Shown one piece after another: positions 6,898-14,443 of a stretch of 64,000 bases of DNA. Each line of letters begins with the position of its first letter. Position 1 is the stretch's first letter. The notes under the pieces were generated by a model that saw nothing but the letters and a program-made list of their open reading frames with translations, searched no databases and was not told the origin of the DNA. A program made the position numbers and the translations under genes. The stretch comes from a virus, in IMG/VR virus record IMGVR_UViG_3300017917_001112, positions 101,257 to 165,256 of that record; one strand, given 5' to 3'.

Positions 6898-7374
6898 ATG
6901 GGTCACGATTTCATCCCCACATTCTGGGGCACTAAAGATTTAGACAAATTCTTTGTTGGTTTTGAAGAGCCATTCGCTCGTCTACAAAAACTACATGATG
7001 ATGTAACCAAAAACATCCCAAACTATCCACCATACAACATTCGCAAGAATGATGATAACCATTATACCATTGAGATCGCTGTCGCTGGTTTCGGTCAGCA
7101 AGATATCGATATCGAAATGGCTGATGGTAAACTTATTGTTCGTGGAGAATTAAAGACTGATGAACAAAATGACTTCTTGTTCAAAGGAATCGCCAATCGT
7201 GCTTTCACTCGCTCATTCGTATTGAATGATGAAGTTGAAGTTAAGGATGCGGAGATGATCAATGGTATGCTTAAAATTTTCTTGGAGCGTTTAATTCCAG
7301 AACATAAGCAACCAAAGAAAATCGCAGTGAGATCTCGCAGCGAGAAGCAATTACTTACTGAGGATAAATCATGA
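6898..7374 (+). CDS. Hsp20 family small heat shock protein
   Basis: A 158-residue alpha-crystallin-domain chaperone. The N-terminal arm (about residues 1-40) is variable. The crystallin domain follows, with YNIRKNDDNHYTIEIAVAGF, IDIEMADGKLIVRGE, FLFKGIANRAFTRSFVL and the GMLKIFLER segment before an IPE-type C-terminal tail. Hsp20 is common in aquatic T4-like phages and probably prevents aggregation of virion or host proteins. AGGAGG before ATG 6898 is a near-perfect ribosome site. Its stop overlaps the next mini-gene by ATGA. Confidence 0.9.
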   Translation: MGHDFIPTFWGTKDLDKFFVGFEEPFARLQKLHDDVTKNIPNYPPYNIRKNDDNHYTIEIAVAGFGQQDIDIEMADGKLIVRGELKTDEQNDFLFKGIANRAFTRSFVLNDEVEVKDAEMINGMLKIFLERLIPEHKQPKKIAVRSRSEKQLLTEDKS

Positions 7375-7505
7375 AAGCATTTTTCCGCAAAGTTTACATT
7401 GCTTTGAAGGGACTTGGTTATGCCAAAGCTGCTGCTGATCTTGCCAGAAATGGTAAGCATAAAGAAGCACAAGCATTAATGGCGAAATATGGAGAATGTA
7501 AATGA
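7371..7505 (+). CDS. 44-residue basic mini-protein
   Basis: A 44-residue ORF starting at the ATGA overlap with Hsp20. It reads as a single basic amphipathic helix pair: FFRKVYIALKGLGYAKAA, then ADLARNGKHKEAQALM. I recognise this type of mini-protein from other T4-like phages, where it often sits in operons of small genes; the function is unknown. It overlaps the following 26-codon ORF by ATGA, so four genes are probably translated in series. Confidence 0.6.
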   Translation: MKAFFRKVYIALKGLGYAKAAADLARNGKHKEAQALMAKYGECK

Positions 7506-7582
7506 ATAACTGGATCCCAATGACAGATGATGATTGGGATTGGGTAAATGGAAAAGTTCCAGCACCAAACCCAACTAAGTGA
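7502..7582 (+). CDS. 26-residue Trp/Asp-rich mini-ORF
   Basis: A 26-codon ORF whose ATG overlaps the stop of the previous mini-gene. It contains WIPMTDDDWDWVNG and ends PAPNPTK. GGAG at 7491-7494 lies 7 nt upstream, and a terminator follows 7 nt after the stop, both of which favour real translation. No function is known; it may simply couple translation to the operon end. Confidence 0.45.
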   Translation: MNNWIPMTDDDWDWVNGKVPAPNPTK

Positions 7583-7589
7583 TTAAACA

Positions 7590-7616
7590 GGGGAGGAAAC
7601 TCCCCTTCATTTTTTT
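7590..7616 (+). terminator. intrinsic terminator of the Hsp20 operon
   Basis: GGGGAG (7590-7595), a GAAA tetraloop and CTCCCC (7600-7605) are followed by TTCATTTTTTT. This is a textbook rho-independent terminator. Confidence 0.85.
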
Positions 7617-7635
7617 GGAAAGCATAAATATATGC

Positions 7636-7902
7636 ATGGAAGAAAAAAAAGTTACCATCAAAAATCGTGTTATATCTTACAGAACTGCTGTGAGAGGGAA
7701 TTGGGTAATCAAAGCATCCAATTACAACGATCAACAAGTCATTGTTATTGGTTATAACAAAGTATCTGCCCATTTTTTCACAAGAGTGTTTACCGACTTT
7801 AGAGAAGTTGTGGCTTTTATAGAGTTTGTCACGTTCAACCAGCTACCAACTCTTGATGGCGAAGAATTTCCCGAGTTTCAGGACCCCAAAAACGAACTGT
7901 AA
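7636..7902 (+). CDS. 88-residue protein, unknown
   Basis: An 88-residue protein with alternating beta-like segments (KVTIKNRVISYRTAV, NWVIKASNYNDQQVIVIGYN) and an acidic C-terminus. No family is recognised. I prefer ATG 7636 to the in-frame start at 7579, because the latter lies before the terminator at 7590. A CATAAATA box at 7623, close to the T4 late consensus, would give a very short leader. The ribosome site is poor, so the start is uncertain. Confidence 0.55.
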   Translation: MEEKKVTIKNRVISYRTAVRGNWVIKASNYNDQQVIVIGYNKVSAHFFTRVFTDFREVVAFIEFVTFNQLPTLDGEEFPEFQDPKNEL

Positions 7903-7924
7903 GCCCATTTTTTGGCTTTTCCAG

Positions 7925-7956
7925 CCCCAAACCCCTATACCAACCCCAAAAACCCC
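7925..7956 (-). other. four G4-runs on the minus strand, quadruplex candidate
   Basis: The + strand carries CCCC at 7925-7928, 7932-7935, 7944-7947 and 7953-7956, separated by 3, 8 and 5 nt. The minus strand therefore has four GGGG runs able to form a G-quadruplex. The last run is also part of the stem of the next terminator. The 7903-8037 gap holds no ORF. Confidence 0.5.
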
Positions 7957-7995
7957 TCCAAGGACCCAAAAATCGTCCTGTAGGGGTCTTTTTTT
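7952..7995 (+). terminator. intrinsic terminator before the 8.1 kb operon
   Basis: ACCCCT (7952-7957) pairs with AGGGGT (7982-7987) and AGGAC (7961-7965) with GTCCT (7975-7979), followed by CTTTTTTT. It closes transcription of the gene ending at 7902. Confidence 0.8.
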
Positions 7996-8037
7996 GACCA
8001 AAAACCCCTATTTTTAGTAGGTTTTTCTAAAAAACCC

Positions 8038-8066
8038 TTGACATTTATTCGTTTTGGCTGTATAAT
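8038..8066 (+). promoter_or_regulatory. sigma70-like early promoter
   Basis: TTGACA (8038-8043), a 17-bp spacer and TATAAT (8061-8066). It drives the gene group beginning at 8097. Confidence 0.9.
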
Positions 8067-8096
8067 TACTCTATAATGATTGAAAAAGGACTTGAT

Positions 8097-8462
8097 ATGT
8101 TAGTTTGGGAAGATATGACCGAAAAGCAGCAACTGGAATGTACCCTTTGGGATGCCTACAAAGATGCTCATGGTGTTCGTCCTCGTTTTATGAACATGGA
8201 AGTTATGTCTGTTGAAGAACTCAAACAAGAACTAGAGCGTTGTGTTGTTGTCATTGAAGAAAATGAAAAACAACGCAATGCTGATGAAGAGTGTGCTTCA
8301 CATGATTTTGAGATGCGTATGTTGGGTCTCATGCAGTGTGGTGCTAAGAATCGTGAACAAGCATTGCGCTGGGTTCACGAAGCAGAAGGCAGTGATGGCG
8401 ATGATGAGTATCTTTGCTTTCTGCTTGGTTTGCCGTATGGTTATTTTCGTAAAGTCGCATAA
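8097..8462 (+). CDS. conserved phage protein, unknown
   Basis: A 121-residue, acidic, helical protein. It begins with a WEDMTEKQQLE segment and a DAYKDAHGVRPRF stretch, a pattern I know from many phage early proteins of unknown function. A coiled-coil-like middle (VEELKQELERCVVVIEENEK) follows, and the C-terminus ends LGLPYGYF. AAGGA at 8086-8090 favours ATG 8097 over the in-frame ATG 8076. It is the first gene behind a consensus promoter. Confidence 0.75.
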   Translation: MLVWEDMTEKQQLECTLWDAYKDAHGVRPRFMNMEVMSVEELKQELERCVVVIEENEKQRNADEECASHDFEMRMLGLMQCGAKNREQALRWVHEAEGSDGDDEYLCFLLGLPYGYFRKVA

Positions 8463-8473
8463 GGAGATTCGAC

Positions 8474-8938
8474 ATGGGTTTGGATATGTATCTGTCAGCC
8501 AAGAAATACATGAGTAGGTATTTCGATCCTTCTGATTCTGGCAAAATCGCCAGCATTAATGAGTTGTTTGGCGTACAAGGTGATGAGGAAAACGATTATG
8601 GAGCACAGGAAGTTATCTTTCGTGTAGCTTACTGGCGCAAAGCAAATGCGATTCACCAGTGGTTTGTTGAGAACGTGCAGGATGGTGTTGATGAATGCCA
8701 AGAAGCATATGTCTCTCGCGAGAAACTTGAAGAGCTGATGCAACTCTGCGAAAAGATTATCGCTGAGCCAAAACAAGCAATTGAGTTGTTGCCGACTCGC
8801 AGTGGTTTCTTTTTTGGTTCGACTGAATACGATGATTGGTATATGGGCGATGTGCAGTTTACTGCCGATCGCATCAAGAAAATATTGTCAGACCCTGCTT
8901 TTCAAAAGGCAGATTTTTACTATCAATCGAGTTGGTAA
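8474..8938 (+). CDS. conserved phage protein (MGLDMYL type), unknown
   Basis: A 154-residue protein of a family widespread in phages. It starts MGLDMYLSAKKY and carries VAYWRKANAIHQWFVENVQDG, a central helix (REKLEELMQLCEKI) and SGFFFGSTEYDDWYM near residue 115. The conserved histidine, cysteines and acidic residues suggest an enzyme or metal-binding role, but none is established to my knowledge. It is preceded by AAGGAGATTCGAC and its stop shares one base with the next start. Confidence 0.8.
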   Translation: MGLDMYLSAKKYMSRYFDPSDSGKIASINELFGVQGDEENDYGAQEVIFRVAYWRKANAIHQWFVENVQDGVDECQEAYVSREKLEELMQLCEKIIAEPKQAIELLPTRSGFFFGSTEYDDWYMGDVQFTADRIKKILSDPAFQKADFYYQSSW

Positions 8939-9165
8939 TGGCAAATAATCATTTCCTTCGTAAGATGGCATCTGATGAACTTCGTGACACATTATTCTTC
9001 GCATCAGGAGAACTCGTCGCGAAAGAAAAAGGTAAAGACACTGTTACATTAAGTGTTCCGAATGTGACAGTTGTCATAAGACACAACAGAAACATAAAGA
9101 TTAATGGCGCAAGTCATAATTCTATTTCTGACGCAAAGAGAACACTACAGAGGATACTATGTTAA
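8938..9165 (+). CDS. 75-residue protein, unknown
   Basis: A 75-residue basic protein that begins at the TAATG overlap with the previous gene. It has a short N-terminal helix (ASDELRDTLFFASGELVAKE) and a beta-rich C-terminal part (VTLSVPNVTVVIRHNRNIKI). I recognise no family. It overlaps the next mini-gene, so it is probably part of the same early operon. Confidence 0.65.
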   Translation: MANNHFLRKMASDELRDTLFFASGELVAKEKGKDTVTLSVPNVTVVIRHNRNIKINGASHNSISDAKRTLQRILC

Positions 9166-9287
9166 ATTTTATTTTCGGAATCTTTGTTGGTATTACTGTG
9201 TCAACAGTAGGATTTTCGGGTCTTGCGAACTATCTCGACAAAGCAGTTGATCAAACGAAAATAGTAATAAAAGAGAATGTAAAATAA
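9159..9287 (+). CDS. 42-residue single-span membrane peptide
   Basis: A 42-codon ORF overlapping the previous stop by 7 nt. It begins MLNFIFGIFVGITVSTVGF, a hydrophobic segment long enough for one membrane span, then an amphipathic tail (LDKAVDQTKIVIKEN). AGAGGATACT upstream is a fair ribosome site. Such mini membrane proteins are common in phage early operons; the role is unknown. The next promoter starts 2 nt after its stop. Confidence 0.55.
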   Translation: MLNFIFGIFVGITVSTVGFSGLANYLDKAVDQTKIVIKENVK

Positions 9288-9288
9288 T

Positions 9289-9317
9289 TTGACAAAAATA
9301 AACCTACATAGTATAAT
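9289..9317 (+). promoter_or_regulatory. sigma70-like early promoter
   Basis: TTGACA (9289-9294), a 17-bp spacer and TATAAT (9312-9317). It drives the genes from 9341 towards DexA and perhaps the polymerase. Confidence 0.9.
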
Positions 9318-9340
9318 GATTGTATGTTTGTGGAGGATTT

Positions 9341-9517
9341 ATGTCAGGTGCTTATATTGTAACTGCTTATTATAAGGGTGTCCGAGTAAGAACAGAATAC
9401 TGTGATAACTGGTTAAGAGCAGAAACTGTTGTTTCAGAATTGAAAAACATGAGTTTTCAAATTGATGAAGTTCGAATGAAAAAGGTGGAGGATGATGATG
9501 CCGAATTGGTGCGATAA
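9341..9517 (+). CDS. 58-residue protein, unknown
   Basis: A 58-residue protein with a compact alpha/beta pattern: AYIVTAYYKGVRVRTEY, then an LRAETVVSELKNM helix and FQIDEVRMKKV. No family is recognised. GGAGG in front of ATG 9341 fixes the start over the in-frame codon at 9320. The 3' end overlaps the next gene by 20 nt. Confidence 0.65.
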   Translation: MSGAYIVTAYYKGVRVRTEYCDNWLRAETVVSELKNMSFQIDEVRMKKVEDDDAELVR

Positions 9518-10004
9518 CAGTGTGCGTCTTACGCATGAAGACAAAAGTAAAATAGATGCTCTTGAAATAGAACTTAAGAAATGGAATGACAACAACTTTC
9601 AAGATGGCGCACAAGTCTTTAACCATCTTCGTCCCCGTCCAGCAGATCAAGAAGAGAATTGGTATGACTGGAACATCAACAATTGGGGGTCTAAGTGGGA
9701 CGCCAGTATAATTGATTGGGATCGCGAAGATGACAACAACATTCATGTCTATTTTGATTCTGCTTGGTCACCACCTGTCACACTCTACGAATATCTAACA
9801 GAACAGGGTTGGCAAGTAAATGCAATTTATCATGAGGGTGGCATGGCATATATCGGTCAATACACAAGTGTAGATGGTGACGATTATTATGAATATGACA
9901 TTACTGATGAAGATTCTATTGAGAATTTACCAGAAGACCTGATCGAGTTTGCTGATTTGCGAACTGCTCATCAGGAGTGGAAAGAAAGCGAAGAACAAGA
10001 ATGA
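9498..10004 (+). CDS. YubB/Api92-like ferredoxin-fold phage protein
   Basis: A 168-residue protein starting MPNWCDNSVRLT, the signature of the Api92/YubB family found in phages and plasmids. It is rich in Trp, Asp and Tyr (YDWNINNWGSKWDA, FDSAWSPPVTLYEYL, YHEGGMAYIGQY) and would form a ferredoxin-like fold; the biochemical role is unknown. Three ATG codons lie in a row at 9492, 9495 and 9498; GGAGG at 9487-9491 fits 9498, matching the family start. It overlaps the exonuclease gene by 4 nt. Confidence 0.75.
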   Translation: MPNWCDNSVRLTHEDKSKIDALEIELKKWNDNNFQDGAQVFNHLRPRPADQEENWYDWNINNWGSKWDASIIDWDREDDNNIHVYFDSAWSPPVTLYEYLTEQGWQVNAIYHEGGMAYIGQYTSVDGDDYYEYDITDEDSIENLPEDLIEFADLRTAHQEWKESEEQE

Positions 10005-10573
10005 TGTATATGTTTGATGTGGAGACTCTTGGCGTAGAGTCTACCACTGTCATTTTGTCAGCAGCAGCAATTAAGTTTGACCCAAATGATTTATCAAAAA
10101 AATATGATGATTATTTGGCGGAAGCATTTTTTGTGAAGTTTGATGTTCAAGATCAAGTAAAAAATTACAAACGTACTATTGATAAGTCTACTATGGAATG
10201 GTGGGCGAATCAACATGATTACGTTCGGAAAATTAGTTTCATTCCAAGCAAAAATGATGATGTTTCTGCGATTGACGGACTAAATTTATTATATGAGTAC
10301 CTTGGTCCTCAAGATGGTAGTAATACTTTTTGGGCACGTGGTTCTCTCGACCAGATGTCGATCGACAGTCTTTGCAAAGCAGTAGGAAAAGAATTAATCG
10401 CACCATACAACTGTTGGCGTGATGTTCGTACCGCATTAGATTGCCTTTGTGAGACAACTAAAAATGGATATTGTCAAATGAAGATTCCTTTTGACAAAAA
10501 CTCAAATGTTATCAAGCATCACCCTGTTCATGACTGCGCTTACGACATTATGATGCTACTTCACGGAAAATGA
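10001..10573 (+). CDS. dexA: DEDD 3'-5' exonuclease (T4 DexA-like)
   Basis: A 190-residue nuclease of the DEDD superfamily, closest in type to T4 exonuclease A. Motif Exo I is visible as MFDVETLG, the second acidic site in WARGSLDQMSIDSL and the final HDCAYDIMMLL gives the DEDDh histidine/aspartate. It would degrade DNA or RNA 3' ends. The length fits the family (T4 DexA 227). ATG 10001 and 10004 are both possible; the gene overlaps the previous stop and ends 3 nt before the polymerase. Confidence 0.8.
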   Translation: MMYMFDVETLGVESTTVILSAAAIKFDPNDLSKKYDDYLAEAFFVKFDVQDQVKNYKRTIDKSTMEWWANQHDYVRKISFIPSKNDDVSAIDGLNLLYEYLGPQDGSNTFWARGSLDQMSIDSLCKAVGKELIAPYNCWRDVRTALDCLCETTKNGYCQMKIPFDKNSNVIKHHPVHDCAYDIMMLLHGK

Positions 10574-10576
10574 TGA

Positions 10577-13084
10577 ATGGAATTTTACACAAATGTTTTT
10601 CCCATGGGCAACAAGTTATGCGTCCGTGGGTACAGCAATGGTTTGCCGTACAAAGATAAGATAGATTTTCGCCCAACCCTTTACGTCTCGTCACCAAAGA
10701 AACATTATAGTGGCGAGATTTTTCGCACATTAGATGGTCAAGTTCTTTACGAAATCCAACCTGGATCTATCAAAGACACACGTGAATTTATTGATCGATA
10801 TAAGGGTGTTGAAAGTTTCCCTGTTTATGGTAACACAAATTACGCATACCAATATATCTCGGACACATATCGCTCAGAAATTAAATTTGATAAAGATTTA
10901 ATTAAGTGTTTCTCCATTGATATCGAAACAGCAACAGAAAGTGGTTTCCCTGATATTGAAACTGCTAATGAAGAGGTATTGTTAATTACATTAATGGACA
11001 ATAAGACAAAAGAGATTCATACTTTTGGTCGTAGTCCTTACACAGGAAACAAGGAAGTTATTTTCCATCATGTTGAAAATGAAAAACAACTTCTCGTTGA
11101 GTTTCTAACATTCTGGAAAGATAATTGTCCAGACATCGTTACTGGTTGGAATATTGGTTTCTTTGATATTCCATATCTAGTTAGACGCATCATGGTTTTG
11201 CTTGGCGAGTCACATGCAAAACAACTATCACCATGGGGTATTATCAACGAACGTCGTATTCATGTTAAAGGTAATGAAGAGATTACGTACGACATTGCTG
11301 GTGTTTCTGCACTTGATTATATTGATTTATACAAAAAGTTTACTTACTCAATGCAAGAATCTTATCGTCTTGATCACATTGCATTTGTTGAACTTGGCGA
11401 AAACAAACTAGACTATTCTGAGTATGATTCATTTAAAGATTTTTATACTCATGGTTGGAAGAAGTTTGTTGATTACAACATTCACGATACTGTTCTTGTT
11501 GACAAACTTGAAGACAAGATGAAATTGATTGAGTTGGCTATCGTTATGGCATATAACGCAAAGGTAAATTTCGATGATGTGTTTTCACAGGTAAGAATGT
11601 GGGATACGATTATCTACAATCACTTGCGTTCCAAAAACATTGTTATCCCAAACAAAACTAACAATGAGAAAGACAATGTTATTGAAGGTGCTTATGTTAA
11701 AGACCCACTTACTGGATTTCACAAGTGGGTTGTCTCATTTGACTTGAACAGTCTTTATCCGCATTTAATTATGCAGTATAACATTTCACCAGAGACTTTA
11801 ATCCAAGATTACAAACATATTGGTGGTGTTGGGTATTTCTTAGAACATGAGGAGCAAGGTGGATTTAAAGATCTAGATTATGCTTGTACAGCGAATGGTT
11901 ATTGCTATCGCAAAGACATCAAAGGATTTCTGCCTGAACTGATGGAAAAAATGTATGCTGACCGAAGTAAAGCAAAGAAACAAATGCTTGCGATTCAACA
12001 GCAGTATGAGAACACCAAGGACGCATCGCTAAAGAATGAGATTTCAAGATTGAACAATTTGCAGATGGCTTTGAAGATTGCTTTGAACTCTGCTTATGGT
12101 GCGTTGGCTAATCAATATTTCCGTTATTATGATAAACGCATGTCTGAGGGAATTACGACTTCTGGTCAGTTGTCTATTCGTTGGATCGCAAATAAATTTA
12201 ACGAATATTTTAACAAAGTAATGGGAACTGAGAAAGAAGATTATGTGATTGCTGTTGACACAGATTCTGTCTATCTTAGATTTGGACCATTGGTTGATTC
12301 TTTGTTTAGTCAGGAAGAACAGAAAGACAAAGATAAGATTGTTAAGTTTATTGACAAAATCTGTGAGGATAAAATACAGAAGTACATTGATAAGTGTTAT
12401 TCTGAATTGGCAAAGCGTCAAAATGCTTATGATCAGAAAATGATTATGAAGCGTGAAGTTATCGCAGACATGGGAATTTGGACTGCTAAAAAACGCTATG
12501 TTCTCAATGTGCATAACTCTGAAGGTGTGCAATATGCGCAACCCAAGATGAAGATTATGGGTCTTGAGATGGTTAAGTCTTCAACACCAATTGTTGTTCG
12601 CGACAAGTTGAAGGAAGCATTGAAGATTGTGATTGCTGGCGATCAACTAGAACTGCGTAAGTTTATCACTGATTATCGTAAACATTTCTATTCGTTGCCT
12701 GTTGAAGAAGTTGCTTTCCCAAGAAGTGTGAACAATCTTAAGGAATATTATGACTCTACTACCATTTATCGTAAATCGACACCGATTCATGTCCGTGGTG
12801 CTTTGATGTTTAATCATATTATCAAAGAAAGAAATCTTACGAACAAATATCAGCCAATTAAAGAGGGTGACAGAATTAAATTTATCTATCTTCGTGAGCC
12901 GAACACTATTCGTGAAGATGTAATTACATTCGCAAATGAATTACCAAAAGAGTTTGACCTACATAAATACATAGATTATGAGAAGCAGTTTGAGAAAGTT
13001 TTCCTTGACCCATTAACCGCAATTATGGATTCTATCGGATGGACAGTTGAAGAAAAGAACACTCTTGAAGATTTCTTCGCATAA
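10577..13084 (+). CDS. 43: family B DNA polymerase (T4 gp43-like)
   Basis: The replicative polymerase, 835 residues (T4 gp43 has 898). The proofreading domain shows Exo I DIET (115-118), Exo II NIGFFD (192-197) and Exo III YNIHDTVLVD (300-309). The polymerase domain shows motif A DLNSLYP (389-395), motif B K-x3-NSAYG (500-508) and motif C DTDS (561-564). The protein ends NTLEDFFA, in the position where T4/RB69 gp43 carry the peptide that binds the gp45 clamp. Two other proteins in the window share this tail. No intein or frameshift is visible. Confidence 0.97.
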   Translation: MEFYTNVFPMGNKLCVRGYSNGLPYKDKIDFRPTLYVSSPKKHYSGEIFRTLDGQVLYEIQPGSIKDTREFIDRYKGVESFPVYGNTNYAYQYISDTYRSEIKFDKDLIKCFSIDIETATESGFPDIETANEEVLLITLMDNKTKEIHTFGRSPYTGNKEVIFHHVENEKQLLVEFLTFWKDNCPDIVTGWNIGFFDIPYLVRRIMVLLGESHAKQLSPWGIINERRIHVKGNEEITYDIAGVSALDYIDLYKKFTYSMQESYRLDHIAFVELGENKLDYSEYDSFKDFYTHGWKKFVDYNIHDTVLVDKLEDKMKLIELAIVMAYNAKVNFDDVFSQVRMWDTIIYNHLRSKNIVIPNKTNNEKDNVIEGAYVKDPLTGFHKWVVSFDLNSLYPHLIMQYNISPETLIQDYKHIGGVGYFLEHEEQGGFKDLDYACTANGYCYRKDIKGFLPELMEKMYADRSKAKKQMLAIQQQYENTKDASLKNEISRLNNLQMALKIALNSAYGALANQYFRYYDKRMSEGITTSGQLSIRWIANKFNEYFNKVMGTEKEDYVIAVDTDSVYLRFGPLVDSLFSQEEQKDKDKIVKFIDKICEDKIQKYIDKCYSELAKRQNAYDQKMIMKREVIADMGIWTAKKRYVLNVHNSEGVQYAQPKMKIMGLEMVKSSTPIVVRDKLKEALKIVIAGDQLELRKFITDYRKHFYSLPVEEVAFPRSVNNLKEYYDSTTIYRKSTPIHVRGALMFNHIIKERNLTNKYQPIKEGDRIKFIYLREPNTIREDVITFANELPKEFDLHKYIDYEKQFEKVFLDPLTAIMDSIGWTVEEKNTLEDFFA

Positions 13085-13088
13085 AAAC

Positions 13089-13117
13089 TTGCCTTTAAAT
13101 ACGACATATACTAAAAT
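13089..13117 (+). promoter_or_regulatory. sigma70-like promoter, weaker
   Basis: TTGCCT (13089-13094), a 17-bp spacer and TAAAAT (13112-13117). It lies between the polymerase stop and the gene at 13143 and would serve uvsX and gp41. Confidence 0.6.
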
Positions 13118-13142
13118 TATATTAGAACACTAGGAGAAAGAC

Positions 13143-13388
13143 ATGACACAAGAAAATGAATTTCCGTCAATCGAAGACGTAGAAATTAAAACAACATCAT
13201 TGAACAACTTGCCCCCAAAAGTAATTTGTGAAAAACATGGAGAACTTAATGACGCATATGTGTTTAGAGTAAACATGCCAGAGTTTGGATATGAAAAAAA
13301 AACATATTGTTTAGTATGCGCAATCGAGTATCTTTCTATGATTGCTAATGAGGTTACATTCGAAGAACGTGAGGGAGAAACAAAATGA
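13143..13388 (+). CDS. small Cys-rich protein before uvsX
   Basis: An 81-residue acidic protein. Residues about 29-60 hold C-x2-HGE and YCLVCAIEYL, giving a possible C/H/C/C zinc site. No specific family is recognised. TAGGAGAAAGAC upstream is a good ribosome site and its end overlaps uvsX by ATGA, so the two are likely co-translated. A role tied to recombination is only guilt by position. Confidence 0.7.
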   Translation: MTQENEFPSIEDVEIKTTSLNNLPPKVICEKHGELNDAYVFRVNMPEFGYEKKTYCLVCAIEYLSMIANEVTFEEREGETK

Positions 13389-14443
13389 GTTTTCTAAAAG
13401 ATATTGTAAAGGAGCTTGATAATGAATATGCGGGACTGGCTGATGATGGTGTTGTTGGTGATACATCTAATTTTATCGACACTGGTTCTTATACCCTTAA
13501 TGCTTTGCTCTCTGGTAGCATCTTTGGTGGTCTACCTGGGAACAAAGTTACAGCTTTGGCTGGTGAGTCTTCCACAGGAAAGACATTCTATGCTCTTGGG
13601 ATTGCGAACAATTTTCTTCGAACTGACGACAAGGCTGGAGTCATTTACTTTGAAACAGAAGGAGCGTTGACTAAAGATATGCTCGCTGAGCGTGGCATTG
13701 ATACTAAACGATTTATGATTGTTCCTGTGTCAACTGTTCAAGAATTTAGAACTCAAGCATCTAAGATTCTAGATGCGTATGAAAAAACATCAAAGAAAGA
13801 TCGCCCACCATTGATGTTGTTTTTAGATTCTCTTGGTATGCTCTCTACTTCTAAAGAAATGGAAGATACACTTGAGGGTAAAGATACTCGTGATATGACT
13901 CGTGCTCAATTGATTCGTGGCGCATTCCGTGTTCTTTCATTGCGTCTTGCTAAACTCGATGTCGCTATGGTTGTTACGAATCACACATATGCAGTTGTTG
14001 GTGCTTATATGCCAACCAAAACTATGGGTGGTGGTGACGGATTAAAGTATGCTGCTTCAACGATTGTTTTTCTTTCTAAGTCTCAGGACAAAGATGGAAC
14101 TGAAGTTGTTGGTAATATCATTAAATGTAAACTTGAGAAATCTCGTTTTACACGTGAGAAGTCTATGGTTGAAACTAAACTTTCCTTTACTAAAGGATTA
14201 GATCGTTATCATGGTCTAGCAGATTTGGCTGTTGAAGCAGGAATCTGGAAATCGCAAGGTGGACGAATTGAAGTACATGATGGTAGAAAAGTTTTCGGTA
14301 AAAACATTGCAAACAATCCTTCTGACTTCTTCACCGAAGACATCCTAAAGCAACTTGACATTTACTGTAAATCAAAGTATAATTATGGTTCAGATGATGT
14401 TGTTCAACAAGAAGAAGTAGAGGAAGAATTTAATGAGAATTGA
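13385..14443 (+). CDS. uvsX: UvsX RecA-like recombinase
   Basis: A 352-residue RecA-family strand-exchange protein (T4 UvsX has 391). Walker A GESSTGKT is at 60-67, the Walker-B region is LMLFLDSLGML, and a glutamate-bearing YFETEGALT segment follows the first helix. VVTNHTYAVVGAY and MGGGDGLKYAASTIVFL match the DNA-binding-loop and core region of UvsX. It would coat ssDNA and drive recombination-dependent replication. It overlaps gp41 by 11 nt; its C-terminus is acidic. Confidence 0.92.
   Translation: MSFLKDIVKELDNEYAGLADDGVVGDTSNFIDTGSYTLNALLSGSIFGGLPGNKVTALAGESSTGKTFYALGIANNFLRTDDKAGVIYFETEGALTKDMLAERGIDTKRFMIVPVSTVQEFRTQASKILDAYEKTSKKDRPPLMLFLDSLGMLSTSKEMEDTLEGKDTRDMTRAQLIRGAFRVLSLRLAKLDVAMVVTNHTYAVVGAYMPTKTMGGGDGLKYAASTIVFLSKSQDKDGTEVVGNIIKCKLEKSRFTREKSMVETKLSFTKGLDRYHGLADLAVEAGIWKSQGGRIEVHDGRKVFGKNIANNPSDFFTEDILKQLDIYCKSKYNYGSDDVVQQEEVEEEFNEN

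Noticed and set aside
7903-8037. Repeated ACCCCT units as iterons or a CRISPR-like array
   Set aside because: Spacing is irregular and one unit is half of a terminator stem; no conserved long repeat is present.
12044-12541. 165-codon minus-strand ORF inside the DNA polymerase gene
   Set aside because: It is antisense to conserved polymerase motifs B and C, has no ribosome site or promoter, and its composition reads as a shadow of the sense frame.
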